DNA of 64,000 bases from Symbiodinium natans (Eukaryota; Sar; Dinophyceae; Suessiales; Symbiodiniaceae). A model generated the notes under the pieces. That model had not been told where the DNA came from, made no database searches, and saw only the letters and a list, made by a program, of their open reading frames with translations. The stretch covers positions 1 through 64,000 of the forward strand of contig CAJNDS010002326.1 of the NCBI GenBank assembly GCA_905221605.1, in the 5' to 3' direction. Made by a program: the position numbers and the translations under genes. Within the stretch, counting starts at the first letter, position 1; the number at the start of each line of letters is the position of its first letter. This document shows positions 35,573 to 50,000 of this stretch, piece after piece.

Positions 35573-38500
35573 CCCGGGAATAAACTGTGAGTCCGGGAAC
35601 TCGATCCTCAGAGTGCCACCAAGTCCATCTTGCAGTTAAGTTTATCAACAGCTAAACTCAACATCCAGGTGCCAAGCGTTCTACAGCAGCAGCAGATTGC
35701 ACCCAATCCCTGACTTTGGATGCCTCGGCACGGCACAGGATGCATCGAACATGCCGGGCTTTGCTTTACGCTATTTTGCAACGCATGTTATGCTGCAGGC
35801 CAACTTCCGAATCTTTGCCATGCAGGTATCCGAGATTCGAACCTTCCACATCGGTTGCCGCTGCCATGCCACCCAGGTACAGGTAGGGAAGAATTTGGTC
35901 CTGGGAGGTCGACAGGAAACCAAAGGCGCAGATCAATTGTGCTAGCTGCTAGCTGGGGTCCGTGCGCAGTTGGGCAAAGTAATTACCTTTTCTGCCTTCT
36001 TCTTTTTCTTTGTTTTTGGCTTCACCTTTCGAGCACTCTGTCTTTGAGCTTGCATCCAGGGTCAATGATCAACGATTCAATGTCCACAGCATCGTTTCCA
36101 AGGTGGACGACAGTTCTTCCCAGCTTCGGAAGCAGGACCAATTTATGGCTTAAGGCTCCCTAGGCATGCTACACAAACTCACGCATCCCTGCCTCGCCGT
36201 TGCCCTCCTCTTGAGGTCCTTCCTCGCCCTCCGCCCCATCCTCTTCTTCGTCGTCCTCCTCCTCTTCCTCGTCTTGCTCCTCTTGAGCTCCATTCTCTTC
36301 TTTCGGTTCCGGCATTAACTCTTCGGCCAGAACGGTCGCTGATCTGCGGGACGGAGAACTCTGGCTGTGCAGGCTAATTTGCCTGATGAGACCAGTGTCC
36401 TGCAAGCGGCTGCTGCAATGCGAGATTGACATGAGTTTGCAAGTGCAGGGCCTCTAGTAGCTTAAAAGCCTTGCACGTAAAAATAGGCATGTGCAAAACG
36501 CCTGACGTCATCAAGCATGATGGCAGAAACCCAGCTAAGGCACAATATGACATTCAAAGGTTAGCAGCTTCAAACGCTCACATCTTTTTGTACAGAAAAC
36601 AAGTTTCCTTGACACATATACCATCAACAAACTTGCAGTATCAGTTTGTATGTTAATGAATAATGGACTCAATGGCTCGCGGCACAAGATCTTTGGCATC
36701 TGCCTCGTCAAGAGGGAAATCGTCGTCATCCGGCAGCACGATTTCTACCTGACAGCTGATTGCCCCCGGACTCCCGACACCAAGAAGCCTTCGACATCTT
36801 GCGAGTCTCATGCACACAAGCCGCCTTTATGCCAGGAAATGCCGAAGCAGCCGACGCATCGGAGCCACTGCTCGGAACAGAATGAACCTCCCAAAAATGC
36901 AGGCTCAGAGCATGAGAAAAGCTGTCCGGCACGATTTGCCTTACAGATTGATTCTCATGCTGCCCTACTCCTGAGCTAGTTTAGGGTCATCCGGTCAGTT
37001 GAGGAAGACTCCCTGTCGGGTTGAGGAAGACTCCCTGTCGGTCCTGAACATTCCTGGACCACGTCTGCAGCTGGCAGGTTCCAATGCTGGGGAGGGTTTA
37101 CGTATTGCTTTGCGCCTAAGATCTGCCAAGGTTGCTGGGCCACTTTGCGCGGCCCTTTCGCTTGCAAGGCAAAAGTCGCCAGACATTGAGGGGGTGGTTG
37201 GGGACATTTGGTTGGGGAAATTGGCGGACGGGCTGCTGAATTCGGCACTGTTATAACAGTCTGTTAATTAAACTGCCCGCTTACATGGTGTTGCCGCTCG
37301 TTGCCTCCGGCTCGCCTGATTCGTGATGACTCGGTGCTGCCTCTGGACACGGTCATGACTCATGGAGAATATCACACGACAACTGCGGCTCAAATGTGCA
37401 TGTTCGACCCAAAGAAAAAGCCTGCCTGCTCCACTACATCATCAGTGGTGGTGGCAGTTTGGACCTCTTTTGCCTGTGCAGTTCGTACCCGGCAGGAGCA
37501 ACACAAAGCAATTCATCTGCGAGTTCTTAGTTGCTAGCTAGCTGGTGCTAGCTTGATGTAAATTCAGCAGCAACAAAGCAAATGATGGCCTCGTCTGTCA
37601 GGTCGACTGTGTCTGGCGCTGCCGTGGCCTCAGTCTCGACTTCCTGCTCCTGCTGTCAAGTCGGCACACTGGCGGCACAAAATGCCCACATGGCGTAGCT
37701 GCTGCCATACTTGAACGGCATTTTTGCGAACAGTGCCGAGCCTGTTGTGGATCCAGACAGGTGGCAGGCAGAGTGGATGCCTTCTGCAATGCTGTCTGCA
37801 GCATCTGTCACACCCCTGCTGTACATGCAACTACCAGTACCACTCGGCCACTCGAGTAATGGTATACCAGCAATCCCCCTAGCAACCTGGGTCAGATGCC
37901 GGCAATTCGCACAGCATGAGCGCTGTAACCATCCGTAAACAACAGCAACATCTTCAGATCAGAGCCCGATAGATCCCTTCTAGCTCTTGGGCTCGACTCT
38001 GGGAGTCTGATCCCCATGCTGGGCAGCGTGCTCATGAAATCGCATGAATACGAAGCACTAAGGAAGCATGGTGCTGCGTAGACCCCGAACGGAGCATAAG
38101 GCCCCTCGAAGATTGAAGAGCATCTCAAAAACACTGCAAGGACCACTCCAAGGGTCTGATATTTTTTACGGCCTGCGGAGGACCGAGGTGTGAGCACAAC
38201 TTGCACGGAAGGAACGCGCGTCTCTCGCGGAAACATCGAGAGAAGGTGGCGCCGATTTCGACATCGCCCTCTTTGCACGTGCAGCGCCGGCGAGGCCCAG
38301 AGGTGTCAGTCGTGCGTTTTCATGAGGTACTATAGGAGCAAGTGCCGAGTTGGGACAACGCTATCCGGCCTTGATCTTATCGCTTTGGGCATCTTCCTCA
38401 ACAGCGTCCTGGCGAAGGCTTCACAACCATTGGCTGTTCCCATCCGCTCATGTTGCGACTGGCTCGCTGAACACAACCGCCTAGGCCCTAGGCTTCGCAT

Positions 38501-39078
38501 CTCACGAACTGCGCATGTCAGGACACTAACTAAGGAGTACCCGATTGTGATTCTGCCAACTGATAGTTCAGCAAAGACGTTGTGGGAGGCTGCTTGGTTC
38601 ATGTTGGTGAGACAACATTGGCTCCTCAATTGGAGCAAGCCTGTTGCCGGTCTGACAGTCTAACTCTACGCACCAATTCTCATCTGCACTGCCTGTTAGA
38701 TTGCCTGCACGGTAACGATCGTGCTCGACGTTAACCCCAGCCATACCAAGATTCAATTTTAATCACAGCACCCGGGACTGGCAAGTATCCGCAACATCTA
38801 CAATATGAAACATGATGTCCTTTACTCGACCAGATTGCTCCATGAAAGTCGCAACTGCAGCATTTCAATACCTACGCTCTTGGAACTGTGCTGGAATGCT
38901 AACCGTGTGGCACCGTTTGCTCGCAAGTACTTTGCAGGTCCAGCTGCTGCGTGAGTGTGCCTCACTCCCCTTGTGCGACCCCTTCGACCCCGACACCAAA
39001 CGACTTCAGGGCTTTTGTGCCAAGCCCTTTCAATCGTGGCCTTGACGGAATCTCTTGAAGTTGTGACGTGGCCGCGGA

Positions 39079-39146
39079 GGCTTTGAACTCTGAACCCTTC
39101 TGAAACCTTCTGAATCCTTCTGAATCCCTCTGAACGCTTCTGAGCC
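39079..39146. repeat. Short tandem repeat (TTCTGAACC-type)
   Basis: Six or so degenerate 11-bp copies of CCTTCTGAA(A/T)C. No coding potential. Confidence 0.8.
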
Positions 39147-39643
39147 CGTCAGCCCTTCTTTCGTTCCCCGGTTCTTGGCCTCAGAGCTGGGCTTGAGCTC
39201 CTCCACGTGGGTAAGAGCCTTTGAGAGAACTTGTGTCCAGGATTCGGGATACGACTTGAGGAGCGACTTGGGGAGGGCAAGATGGAACTCCGCACTTGGA
39301 CCCCAACATCCATGTATCGGACAGTCTCATATCTCGGGCGGGAAGACTCCACTTAACGTTGTCTGCTGCACAAAGGACAGGAGAGTATTCAGAGCGAAAA
39401 ACTGCAAACCTCTCTTCAAGCACTTCAAACGCCTCAACCTCAATCCCATCCGTCCGGCTGGCTGTCCCGACGCCCGGAGCATGACCCGGTTTTAGTCAGG
39501 TTTTGGCGGCAACTTGCTCGATTGTTGTTCCGTAGGCCTTGAGGCCCTCCGCATCCCGTTTGGATTGAGACGAGAACTGCAGTGAAACCCCAACCCTGAA
39601 GCTGAAACTCAACCCCAGCACTTTACTGTAAACCAAAGACATG

Positions 39644-39890
39644 TTAATCATACAAGCACCCGAACATGGGAGCATTGCGCTTCAAAGCCCTCTCATGACT
39701 CCAATGTTCCAGCTGACGGGGCAGGCGAGGGGATTTGGGCTTTGAGGCGCCTTCAGTTTTGTGGGGCCATGGGCATGACTTCTTGGGAAAAGGGGGCACT
39801 TCCAGGTAAGCAGCCAGTGGCTCCGGAAGAAAAGCGCGACCTGACTCGTCACCGTAGGCCTGGGTCCAGATAGGTTCCCAAGTATCCTCT
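39644..39890 (-). other. Possible terminal exon of a host gene
   Basis: The frame runs from about 39890 to a stop at 39644 and encodes EDTWEPIWTQAYGDESGRAF, PEPLAAYLEVPPFPKKSCPW and a basic C-terminus. It lies just downstream of sufB on the same strand. The product is unknown and the 5' boundary approximate. Confidence 0.3.
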
Positions 39891-41093
39891 GTTCTAAGGG
39901 CTAAGAAGGCCAAGGAGGGCATATGCAGAAAGAATTGTAGTAAGTAACTTTTCAGCTTGTTGCTGCCAGGATAGAAGCGTGAGCAGCAAGAGGCTTTCTG
40001 AGGCATGTCGTAGCATCGCGAGTCACATTCAAGGCCAATCAGTAGAGCTTCAACGGACCTACTTGTGCTGTTGGGCGAAGGGATGTACAAGACTCAGGCG
40101 CTGGCATCAAAAGGAGTCACGGGCACCGGAAAGGGATACTCCGGATACTCCTCCACCAAGCTGAGGATCCCAGAAAGTGAGCTGAACGTGACATGATTTG
40201 ACTGTGCAGATTGCTTGGGAATCTGTCCTCTCGAGCCCGCACTCCGCAGCATTGCTGCCCCATGTTGGAAAAGTCGACAAAACGATTTGCCGCAGGGGCT
40301 GTCAGAGAATGCCTAGGGCCTATGCAATGACCTTCATGCCTGTGTGCTCCGTGAACAGATGCACTTCGCTTTAATGACGCGTTGTGCTTCAGACGTGCAG
40401 CCGAAGGACAGCAGGGGTAATCATCACCGGCAAGACACTAAGGGCTTCACTTACGCATGTGCACACTGTTCCTGACAAGGCACATGCATTTCCAGCCGTC
40501 AAACTGACCCTTTTTTTCGCCGAGATTGGCGCCAGTACAAAGGTTTGACCCTCGAGTGACAACTGCGGTGAACAGTTGCAGCTGCTTATTGTGCTACTAT
40601 AGCGTGCATATGCAATGGGCGCAGGAAAAGCTGCCCTAATATTCTGACCCTCTGCGCACCGCTGAAGTCCGAGATGTCCAGCTCGTGCCACAAAGGCACT
40701 TGGGCTGTCTGTGCACAAAGAACGACGTAACGACGCGCCATGCTCGGTTTCGGCTGGGCATTTGCGCTACTCAGCTGCAGTTGCTTCATCCGTGGCGCAG
40801 CAGCTGTCAACACAGCATTGACTGCTCTGCAGCCTGTCGCAGTGTGTTGCAGTGCTGCTTCCCGGAAAAAACTCAAACACTTGCGGCATTGGGGGCACAA
40901 GCCCCAGGAATTTTCCATTGTCGGAATGCATAGCAATGGACAGCACTCTACACGAGGCGGCTAAGAATGGTAAGCGACGTGTCTTTGCCTCGCATCAACA
41001 TGAGAAAAGCGCACGCGCGCACTCACACACAGACACGCAGAGAGACCTCATCTAATCCAGCCTAATTACCTAATTATTGGGAAGCAGGGTGCC

Positions 41094-44000
41094 TCAGCCC
41101 ACTGTGCCCTCCAACTTCAAGGAAAGTAGCTTCTGCGCCTGCGCATCAACGTCACTGGAAGGCCCAGAACTCTTTGCAGCACGTTGTGCCTCAGAGGCAA
41201 ACTCCATGGGCAGCTGGTCAAACACGTCCTGGACCGCAAGAATCCAAGCCCCTCATAGCCCCTCCCCAGTCTGCACCCCCATTCCCATGTCTGTGTGCGT
41301 GTCCTGGCAGAAGCCGTTGATGACCAGCGAAACAGCCTCCTCGGGTGCAAGGCCGCGGCTCGTCAAGTACAGAAGCCTCAGCTTGGTCGCATGAAAGAAT
41401 GACATGTGAGCGACTGCCAAAACTGGCTCGAGGTGCTAATGGACGCAACATCAGGGGTGTCGCTTTTCAAGTGTTCCCATCGTTTTACAGGGTTTTAGCA
41501 TCATTTATCCACGCTTGATGTTTGTAGGTGTCGCTTTAGGAAAAAATCCGGCTATAGCACACCCAACGGTTCATTAACTTAGGGGTGTCGCTTTTCAAGT
41601 GGTCCCATCGTTTTACAGGGTTTTGGGCATTCGTGTCCACCCCTTACTTAATTGAATGGCTGGGGGTTTTGGCGCTTGCTCATGTGGTGAACATGCGACA
41701 CGGGCGAAGACACTGCATCCACTCTTGCTGTTTCCTCGCTTATCCGAGAAGCTGCTCTTCGGAGACACGCGAGGTCGTGGCCTGCTCGCCGGTTACTTCT
41801 GATGCATCCCCGCAGGCCACGCAACTGCAGCACCACTTGTTCATGCTGATTCTCAGCCCCAGATGCTGGCAATTGAAGCACTTTGCTCAAGCGCCTCATG
41901 TTCGACCTGATTGTTTCCATCGGCGGCCTCAATGTACGGAAAAGTGGAGGCCTGCCGACAGAGGCACTGAAGGCATCACACCGCATTTTAAGCATTTGCG
42001 CATATAAAGGATCATAAGACAAAAAGAGGCGTTCACAACGGGTCCCACACGCCAACTCTCAAGATCTTGGGCCTCGCCCTTGTTTCCAATCAGCAGGGAG
42101 TCGCATTGAGAAAAGTTCCTGTCATGCTCAACAGATCTGTCTCGTTGCTTGCAGATACCAAGGAGGCTCAACCCCAACTCTCGTCAGCTTTCCTCCCGGC
42201 ACTGGCATTCCCACGGAACGCCACAAGGCCTCGGTACCTGCCAGATCCGATCTCTCCGATGACCTCCCAGCCCTTTTCCTTCTGTTGATGCAGCCCCAAA
42301 CCCTTAACCCTAAACCCTAAACCCTAATGAGGTCACGCGTTCTTGGAGTGTCCTGCGGAGATTCCCTTGGAGATGATCTTCGATCTGTCACAGGACATGT
42401 GACATGAAAGCAGCTGGGTCGGACTGCCCTCCAACGACGGCCTGGTGTTTTTCCCAAGATGGACCATCTTGGTGCCGGTATCTGCCTGCCCCAGGGATTG
42501 CCCTCTTCTTGAAATGCCTGAAGACCTGTCGCGGCCTCCTTTTGAGAGGTACCTCACAAGAGCTCGCTTTGCTCCGTGGGTGAAACGTGGGGCTGCGAAG
42601 AGATGCTTCGAGTTGGCTGATGACAGGCTTGACATGTCTTGAGACGAAGGCTCTTCGCAGTGCAAATTGCAGTGCACTGAAGGAGTCTTGAGGGGCTGCG
42701 CAGCCCGAACATGCACAAATATATACAAATATGCTCACAAGCCTCTGCTGCGCTCCTTGGGAGCCGCAACAATCCCTGTGCCACTCTGGGCACAAGCTCT
42801 GCTGCACGAACTCTGTGTGATCTACTCCGATCCCTAGTGCTCCCACGGAATTGATCCCTTCACTTGTGTTTAATGTTTAATGCAATTTCAGGCTCAGCAT
42901 AGCTGGAGATGTCCAGAGATGTAAACTTCGCGTTAACTTGCCGCCTCACTGCTCAGGTCATGAACGCCTCCCTCGCTACAAGTCCAGCTCCAAGTCCACC
43001 GTATCTGCTGCCCATGTGTCCTCGCCACGGATTCCACTTAATGACTCCATGAAAAAAAGCAGCATCCATCGCCTTAAAATCCGGGTTCAACATGCTCAGC
43101 GCACCTGAGGAGGAGCTTCTGGCTCGAGGGCCACAGCTCTCGTCGGCGATGTGTCCTCTGTCACGTGTTGCAACAACGATCGTCCAGTGTGTGGCTTGAC
43201 GTTTGCATCGCTCCTCAGTCTGTTCAGCGTGGTCCGCGGGTGCTGCCATCTCGGCCCCCGTGCCACCTGTCCATGCAAATGTCACTGTAAGCCCATAGAT
43301 GTGCACGCGTCTACGAGTCCGCTGCCTGATTTGCAGAGTTCTACATCGCTGCCAGGGGGAAGCGGCCTGACGCCATGTGTCCAAACGCAAGTGCGACAAC
43401 AGTACACAGACATTCAAAAAGAAACCACAGAGCGCCACTAACTGTAAGTATCTGCATGTAGCTGTAAACACTCGCTGGAACTCCAAAAGTCACGTTCTCT
43501 TAGAGGGCCTCCGGCACTCGGCCAGAAGGGCATCGCACTCGGCAGCCAGGATTGACCAGTCCTTCCCGCGGATGCTGATCTCCTGGACGAGCAGGCAGCT
43601 TCAGCCAACTTCACAAAGCTTCACATAAGATCTGTGGCCTCACGGTGAGGCAACTCGGATGGCTCCGCCACCTCAAGAAAACCAACTGATGTAAACTCAG
43701 ACCCCAAGATGTTCCCAGAACCCACCACAGAAGTGCAACGTGGATGGAGGAGCTTGCAAGCACGTGCCCTGCACAAGGCGCACTAGCAGCTCAAACGCTT
43801 CCTACCGCACTGGTAGCTCGGGCATCGACTTGCTGGGCTTCTTCCTCGGGGCAGGCTATTGCTAGTGAAGGGAAGGGCACAGGGGCTGAAACACAGTGGC
43901 GCAGTGGCCTCAGCCATCTCAATGGTCTCCTGTAGCAAGGTCCCTCCGTCCTGCGTTGTCCCAGTGCTCTCCCACTCTCCCACTCTCCCACTCACCCACC

Positions 44001-47000
44001 CACACACGCACGCACCCCCTGCACGCACGCATCACTGCTGCGGAGCTCTGCCTCCGCCTCTGCCTCACCATCTGCCAGTTCCGCCTCTTTTTCGATGGGC
44101 TCGTCAGGATGGCTGGCGTCTTGATCCGAGGGCTCCGAGGGCTCCGAGGATTCCGAGGGCTCCGAGGATTCCGAGGGCGCCCGCTCCTGCGTTCATCGGA
44201 TTTCATCAGCATCAACGTGTCCATAATGTGTTGCCTCATCAACGACCCCCAGCATCCACAAGTACCATCTCGCCTGAGTCGCCCCGATCTGTCCCAGGAA
44301 CTCTTCTTGTCGGCGATCCCCGCTGAAGATGCAGTGGCCTGTGTGGGCTACTCTGCGACGAATACGATGTGGCAAATGGCTGCTGCTTGATGATCTGGCC
44401 TTGCTTGGAAGGGAGGCCGTACTGGCTTGCACCGAGAGAGGACTTTCTGGAGCTGCCCACACTGGCCAAGTTCGCCATCAGAACCTGGGTACCGTCTTGA
44501 CAATGGTCTCTCGTCATACAACTGTACTTCGACGCGACTAACTCACGGAAAGACCCAGGCATCTGTTGTATCTCGGCACAATGTTGCGTAAGGCGCAGCA
44601 GCCTCCTCGACAACTTCAAGGGCACCCAGGCAGACATGACACGATTCGCTGCGGTGCTGACCCCCGGGGCGTTTAGATCAAGAGCTGGCCAAGGAAGTGG
44701 CAAATTCCTTTTCCGTTCCGCCTTGAAGACCCTTGAAGCCAGCCGATGCAAGCCTTTTTGGGTTGTTCTGGAGGGTTGAGAGCCTGCCTACGTCTTTGAG
44801 GCTCCTCAGGCACAGTTCCTTCTCTACCCACGACAGATGGGCACAGCCTTGACAGGATGAAATGTTTTGGATCAGACAAGTCGAGTGAGGACATGTCGCG
44901 GTAGCTCAGTCTTTTACCAGTCAGACATGTGGTTCACATTATAGCCGCCCGACATATTTCGTGGAACGCATCTGCTTGACACAAACACCTGATGCATGCA
45001 ACACTTGGGTGATCTTGGATGATGAAGCTGCATTCCTTGGAGCCCTCGCATGCTACTGCAGCCGCTCAAACTAAAGGCTGTTCTCCCATACATGCGGGAC
45101 GAACAAGTTCCTGTATCAGGAAACAGCATCCTTGCTAACGGACAGTTTGTTGATGCAACTTTGGCTCGGGCTTATACCTTTTATACCTTTCCTGGTGTGG
45201 ACAGAAAAAGGGGGCGCAAACCGGTGAGGTGAGTTTTCTCCTGTCTCCCAAGCAGAATGCCAACTCTTCTTGCAACCGCAACAGATTCACTGCCATGGCC
45301 CTGAGTGACCTTCGACAGCGGCGGTCGTGCGGAGTGCAGATACTGCAGGGTTGTTCACTGGAACGCCTCCAACTCCTGCACCCACGAGGATGAAAAGCTC
45401 GGCCAAGGCTGGGCACCTGAAGAGAACACAGGACTCACAGGTTGAAAGGCAGCCTCTCATGTGGGGGCTTCCGGAAATGGGGATCCCCAATTCTTAGAGA
45501 CCCCCCATGTTGCTTTCCTTGTTCTTGAATAAAGTCCACCCACCCGGCCACCCGAGGGCCGTTTAATCCCTCGATCTCTTCATGGTCTTTCAGAGTACAG
45601 CCCCCTGCCTTGTTGGGTGACGGCCTGCGGCCAGGAGAGCATAATGCAAGAGTGCTGAGGCTGCTACAGGCCGTGGGGCACTGAATGATTTGTCAGATTC
45701 GGATTCGAGGCTGATTGCTCAGACTGGAAGCCATCGGCGCAAACCGGTATTCTGGCCTCAGGTTCCTGTGCTGACCTCACTTTTCACATGAACCATTCAG
45801 CGCTGTGGCACTGGTCTGCTTCATGGAGCTCGAATCTCAGTCTCCAACTGCCGAGCTGCCAATAGTGAGGCTTGAGCTTCGCCTGAGGACGGTTGCTAGG
45901 TGAACGTAACATGCTGAAATACATACAAAACACATACAATCACGCAATGTGCATCCTCAGAATTCTGAACATGCTCAGTTCAGCCTCTAAAGAAGCCAGC
46001 GCCGGTATCTTCCCGGCGAGGGGATGACGCCTGCACCTGCCAAGGTCGAAGTCGAAAGCGAGTGGAGCACCGCAGCAGAAACTTGCCTGAAACGCGCGAG
46101 CATGCGTGTTCTACATCGCGGTGCTTGCTTTTGACGAACCTTCCTACACCCTTTTCCGAAGTCGCCATGGGACAGGGCGCCCCTTCCCGATTTCAGTCTT
46201 GCCTGCTGATCTCCCTCGAAAATCCACTCTGGCAATGAGGAATTGCGGCGTAGAACTCCAATGAGAACTCGAAACATAACATAACGCCTTTCTGGCTGCT
46301 CGTGGATGAGTCCAGGTGACTCCATCCCCTCCATTTCAGGTGCGGGTGTGCGGGTGTGTGTGCAGCTCACTCACGATGATGCAGGATCTTCAATTTGCTG
46401 GAAGCTTCGACTTGCACCTTTGAGGTAGCTCCAGCTTTTGAACTTTGCACTGTTGGCTTTTTCTTTTCTGGCGCTGGCGCTGTGCTTCGTTCCTGATCCT
46501 GAAGATGTATGAAATTGTCACTCTCTTCTTCTGGACACGAACTCAAATCGACTCGACATGCAAACCCTGATGATGCCCGCGATGTCAGTAGCAAGACAGA
46601 CTTCAGGCAATACAGTGGGCGGCGCTTCATGCTGAGGCTCTTCTTCCGCCGACTCGTCATTGTTCCGGCACTCCTCAATTTCGAGGCGTGATGGCACAGG
46701 AGACGCATGGGTGGATATTCAACCTGCAGCCTCACAGACTCGCCAGTTTCGAACCAAACTCCCATCCACCAGCATGCCAGTCATTCTAGCTGCAAGCATG
46801 TCGCCTCAGTCGCCTCACCATCCTCACATCCGGCCAAGCAAACCTCCACAGTGGGTGGGCAAGGCCAGGGTGGGCAAGGCCAGGGTCGCCAAAAAAACAT
46901 CACGCACCAAAAGTGCCAAACAGGCACCTAAACCAAAATCACAAAGGCACGAATCCACACCAACTGGCACAGCACGGCAGCCTCATGCCACTCATGAACA

Positions 47001-50000
47001 GAAGTCTGATATGGCTTTTGACACAGGCTGCGTCCCTCTGGCCCTGTGCATGTTCAGGCCACACAGAAAAACGATGAAAACCCAGAAATTTTAAAGACAC
47101 CAAGCAGTTAGCCCATTGAAAGGGCAAGTGCAGACAAAACGGGGATTGTGGGCTCGAATGTCACAACGCGAAGGTGAGTGCTCAGTAGGTCTGCAATCCA
47201 TCCCATTATTTACGAGTAGGGGGACGACGGAGGTTGACAAGTTGATAAGCCCAGCATCCAAAACTCTCCCCTCGCCCGTCCCTGTGGAGTGAGATCCTCT
47301 ACGCTCAGGGGGGGCTTAACAACGAAGGAAGGTTTGTGCCCTGGGGCTTCATTTTGTTACAACATTTTACACATACAGTCAGAAACTGAAGGAAACGTAT
47401 TGCAGGAATGGACTCGGGTTGCCCTCATCATGTGGATGGTCTGCGTTGAGGCTCGAATGAAACCAGTCCCAGCGCTGCGCCTTGTTCTCTTCCAATGGGA
47501 GGGTCACTTCCACCGACACTTCGATCTCTTCTTCGGGCGAGTCTTCAGGAGCACGTTCCGAAAGGTCCTGTGGCTTTTGCATGCCAAGAAGTCTCGAAAT
47601 CTCGTGAGCAGGCACTTGGTGCACTGATGCAACCTCGCTGGCCTCATCCGCAGCTCCTTCTGCCTCAAGCCTCTCTTCTCCCGACACTTTGTCTGGAAGC
47701 CTCGATGCTAGCCGACTTTCTTGGTGGGACTTGCAGGTGACCCCATGCTGTCCGTGCCCTATGCTGCCTCTTCCAACAACAAGGCCCAATGCTGGATGAG
47801 GGGCTCAGACGGGCCAGCTTCATCGCCAGCTTCATTCGCTTCCACGGCAGTTCCCTCCTCTTCCTCAGTCGCCAAGCTCTGGTTCAGACTCAGTTCCGAA
47901 GTCAAAGCATCTCCCAAAGCAAATGCAACGCATGGGAGCTCCCTGAGCTCCCTGTGCTCGTGAGCTCCTCTTGGGCCCGGCCTGCGTGTCCTGCGTGTCC
48001 TCTATGGCCTGCGCCGCCTCCTCTTGAGAGCCGCGGCTTTGCCCGCGGCTTTCCTCCAAACCTGAAGGGTCCTCAGGCTCGGTTCGCCAGGGAAGGGGGA
48101 CAGCTTCTACTTGCAAGTGAAAGGCGACGTTACGAAATACTACACTACGGCCATCTACGTCCTCGTCCTCATCGGGCAAAAGCGGCCGAGACGGCCTCAG
48201 CATCATTGGGGTCTTGAACAAGGTGCCGCAGTGTCGTTGACTACATGAAGCCTGAATACAGGTTATATCCATGCCGCCTACAAAAGAAAGGCTGGAGAGG
48301 GGGTTCTGGAGTGCTTTTGGGACTGACGAAGTTCCGCAAGCATGCAGCTTTGCGGCGTTGGTACACATCCGACATTCGACCCTGGCGGTGCTCTATCTGA
48401 TTCAGAGCAGCCGCGCTCTACGCATCCGGCCAGACGCGTTCCTCTTTTCTGAGGAGAGGATCCATACATTCCTGTTGGGGGGGGGAAGTCCTCAAGCCCA
48501 AACCGCAACCCTAAAACCATCCTCAACCCCAAACCTCAAAACCAAGCCCTAGACCTGTAAGCTTAACAAAAGACCAGAGAGCCAAGCAAGCCCAAAACCC
48601 CTGGCTCAATGCATGACCTTACTTGCTTGCTGTTGGCCGTTCTCGAAGAGTCTTTTTGTTTTCCTCCTGCGGGCATTGAAGACGAACGCTCAAGGCGTGG
48701 ACGTCGCTTCTGCGAGCTCAGGCTTGCTTGTGCTTTGGCTCATGGGCTAAGGATTGCCACGATTGTTCGGTAATTGTTCCTCAACGCAACGTTCTGCAGA
48801 CGGATGACCCTCTGCAGCATTGTGAACGAATACAGGCCCAAGGCGTTATGGCTGAAGACGTCACTGCTGAAGACTGCTGAAGATGTTATGGCTCAAGACG
48901 TCGTCAGCTTGGTTGTGGTGGCTGTTGATATGCTCGTTCTGATTCTTCGCTATTGCTGCGAGCGCTGTATTTGTTGTCTTGGTCACTGAAGACCAAAGGT
49001 CTTTGCCAATGCAGGCCTTTGTTAGCCGTCTCCAGCAAGCATGCGAAGAACAAGCGAAAACGCTGCACATCCGATGACGAACACGATATCCTTGACAGTT
49101 CTTATTCTTGACCACGGCGGCAAGGGAGCCGGGTTTCTGGTTCACGGCCCGATCGGTTCGAGATCATCGGCCAGTAACTTGATTTCACGAGTTGGCACGA
49201 TTTTGGCCCTTAGCCTGGGCGCTCTTAGATGTCCTTCCCCTCAATTTAGAAAGACTAGTTAACTGATAAGGCCCATTTCCATAGTCGACAGAGTCGGCAT
49301 CACATTCCGCTGCCAGCATTGAAGCAGTTGTGCTAACCAAAAGCAGCAGCTCCCTTCCAAAGAAACCCGTTGCCACCGAATCATCTGCCAGCGTGGACGC
49401 CGCTGAGCAGTAGCAAACTGAAAGAACCCTAAAGCCTAAACCCTAATCCCAAAACCCTAAACCCTAAACCATAAACCCTAAACCCTAAACCCATGTTTGC
49501 ATCTCAGACATCGGCTGGCGGATTGGACTGAGAGGCTGCCAGGAGGGCACCTTCCTGTCAACATGTCGAAGAGAACTGGAAGATGTTTCTGAATGACATG
49601 TACTACTGAAAATAACAATAATGATCTTCACAATCGAAATCATAATAACAAGAGTCCAAAAAATTGCCGTGTCGGAGAGACCTGCCTGCCCACCTTCGGG
49701 GCCATCTGGGCCATGAAGCTGTGAACAGCACCCTGCAGTCACACAAGGCTCGAGACAACTCTTGAACAAAAAGCCAAAGAGTTGGCCCAACTTGATACTC
49801 AAGATGGTCCGGAAAAAATCGAAACAAACCTCTGCAACTTTTCCTGAGGCCAAGGCGTCGACCTTCGCATCCCCACCGACATAGCTTCCCAGGCGATTAA
49901 GCTCTTGCCTTTCACCCATGAGCTCGCGCGAGACCCCGCAACACATTGCTAGTCTTTCAGTATCCGACTACCAAGCCTACATCAAAAGCAGCAAGTAGAG

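Larger units (their letters stand above)
28461..41093. other. Host DNA, mostly unassigned
   Basis: GC-rich sequence holds many short overlapping frames. I found no recognisable domain, RNA gene or complete mobile element. A few minus-strand stretches look exon-like and are listed separately. Telomere-like repeats occur at 28906-28926 and 29019-29054. Confidence 0.5.

Noticed and set aside
36169-36432. Acidic minus frame with poly-Glu
   Set aside because: The acidic run derives from a TCC/TCT microsatellite; it is not enough to call an exon.
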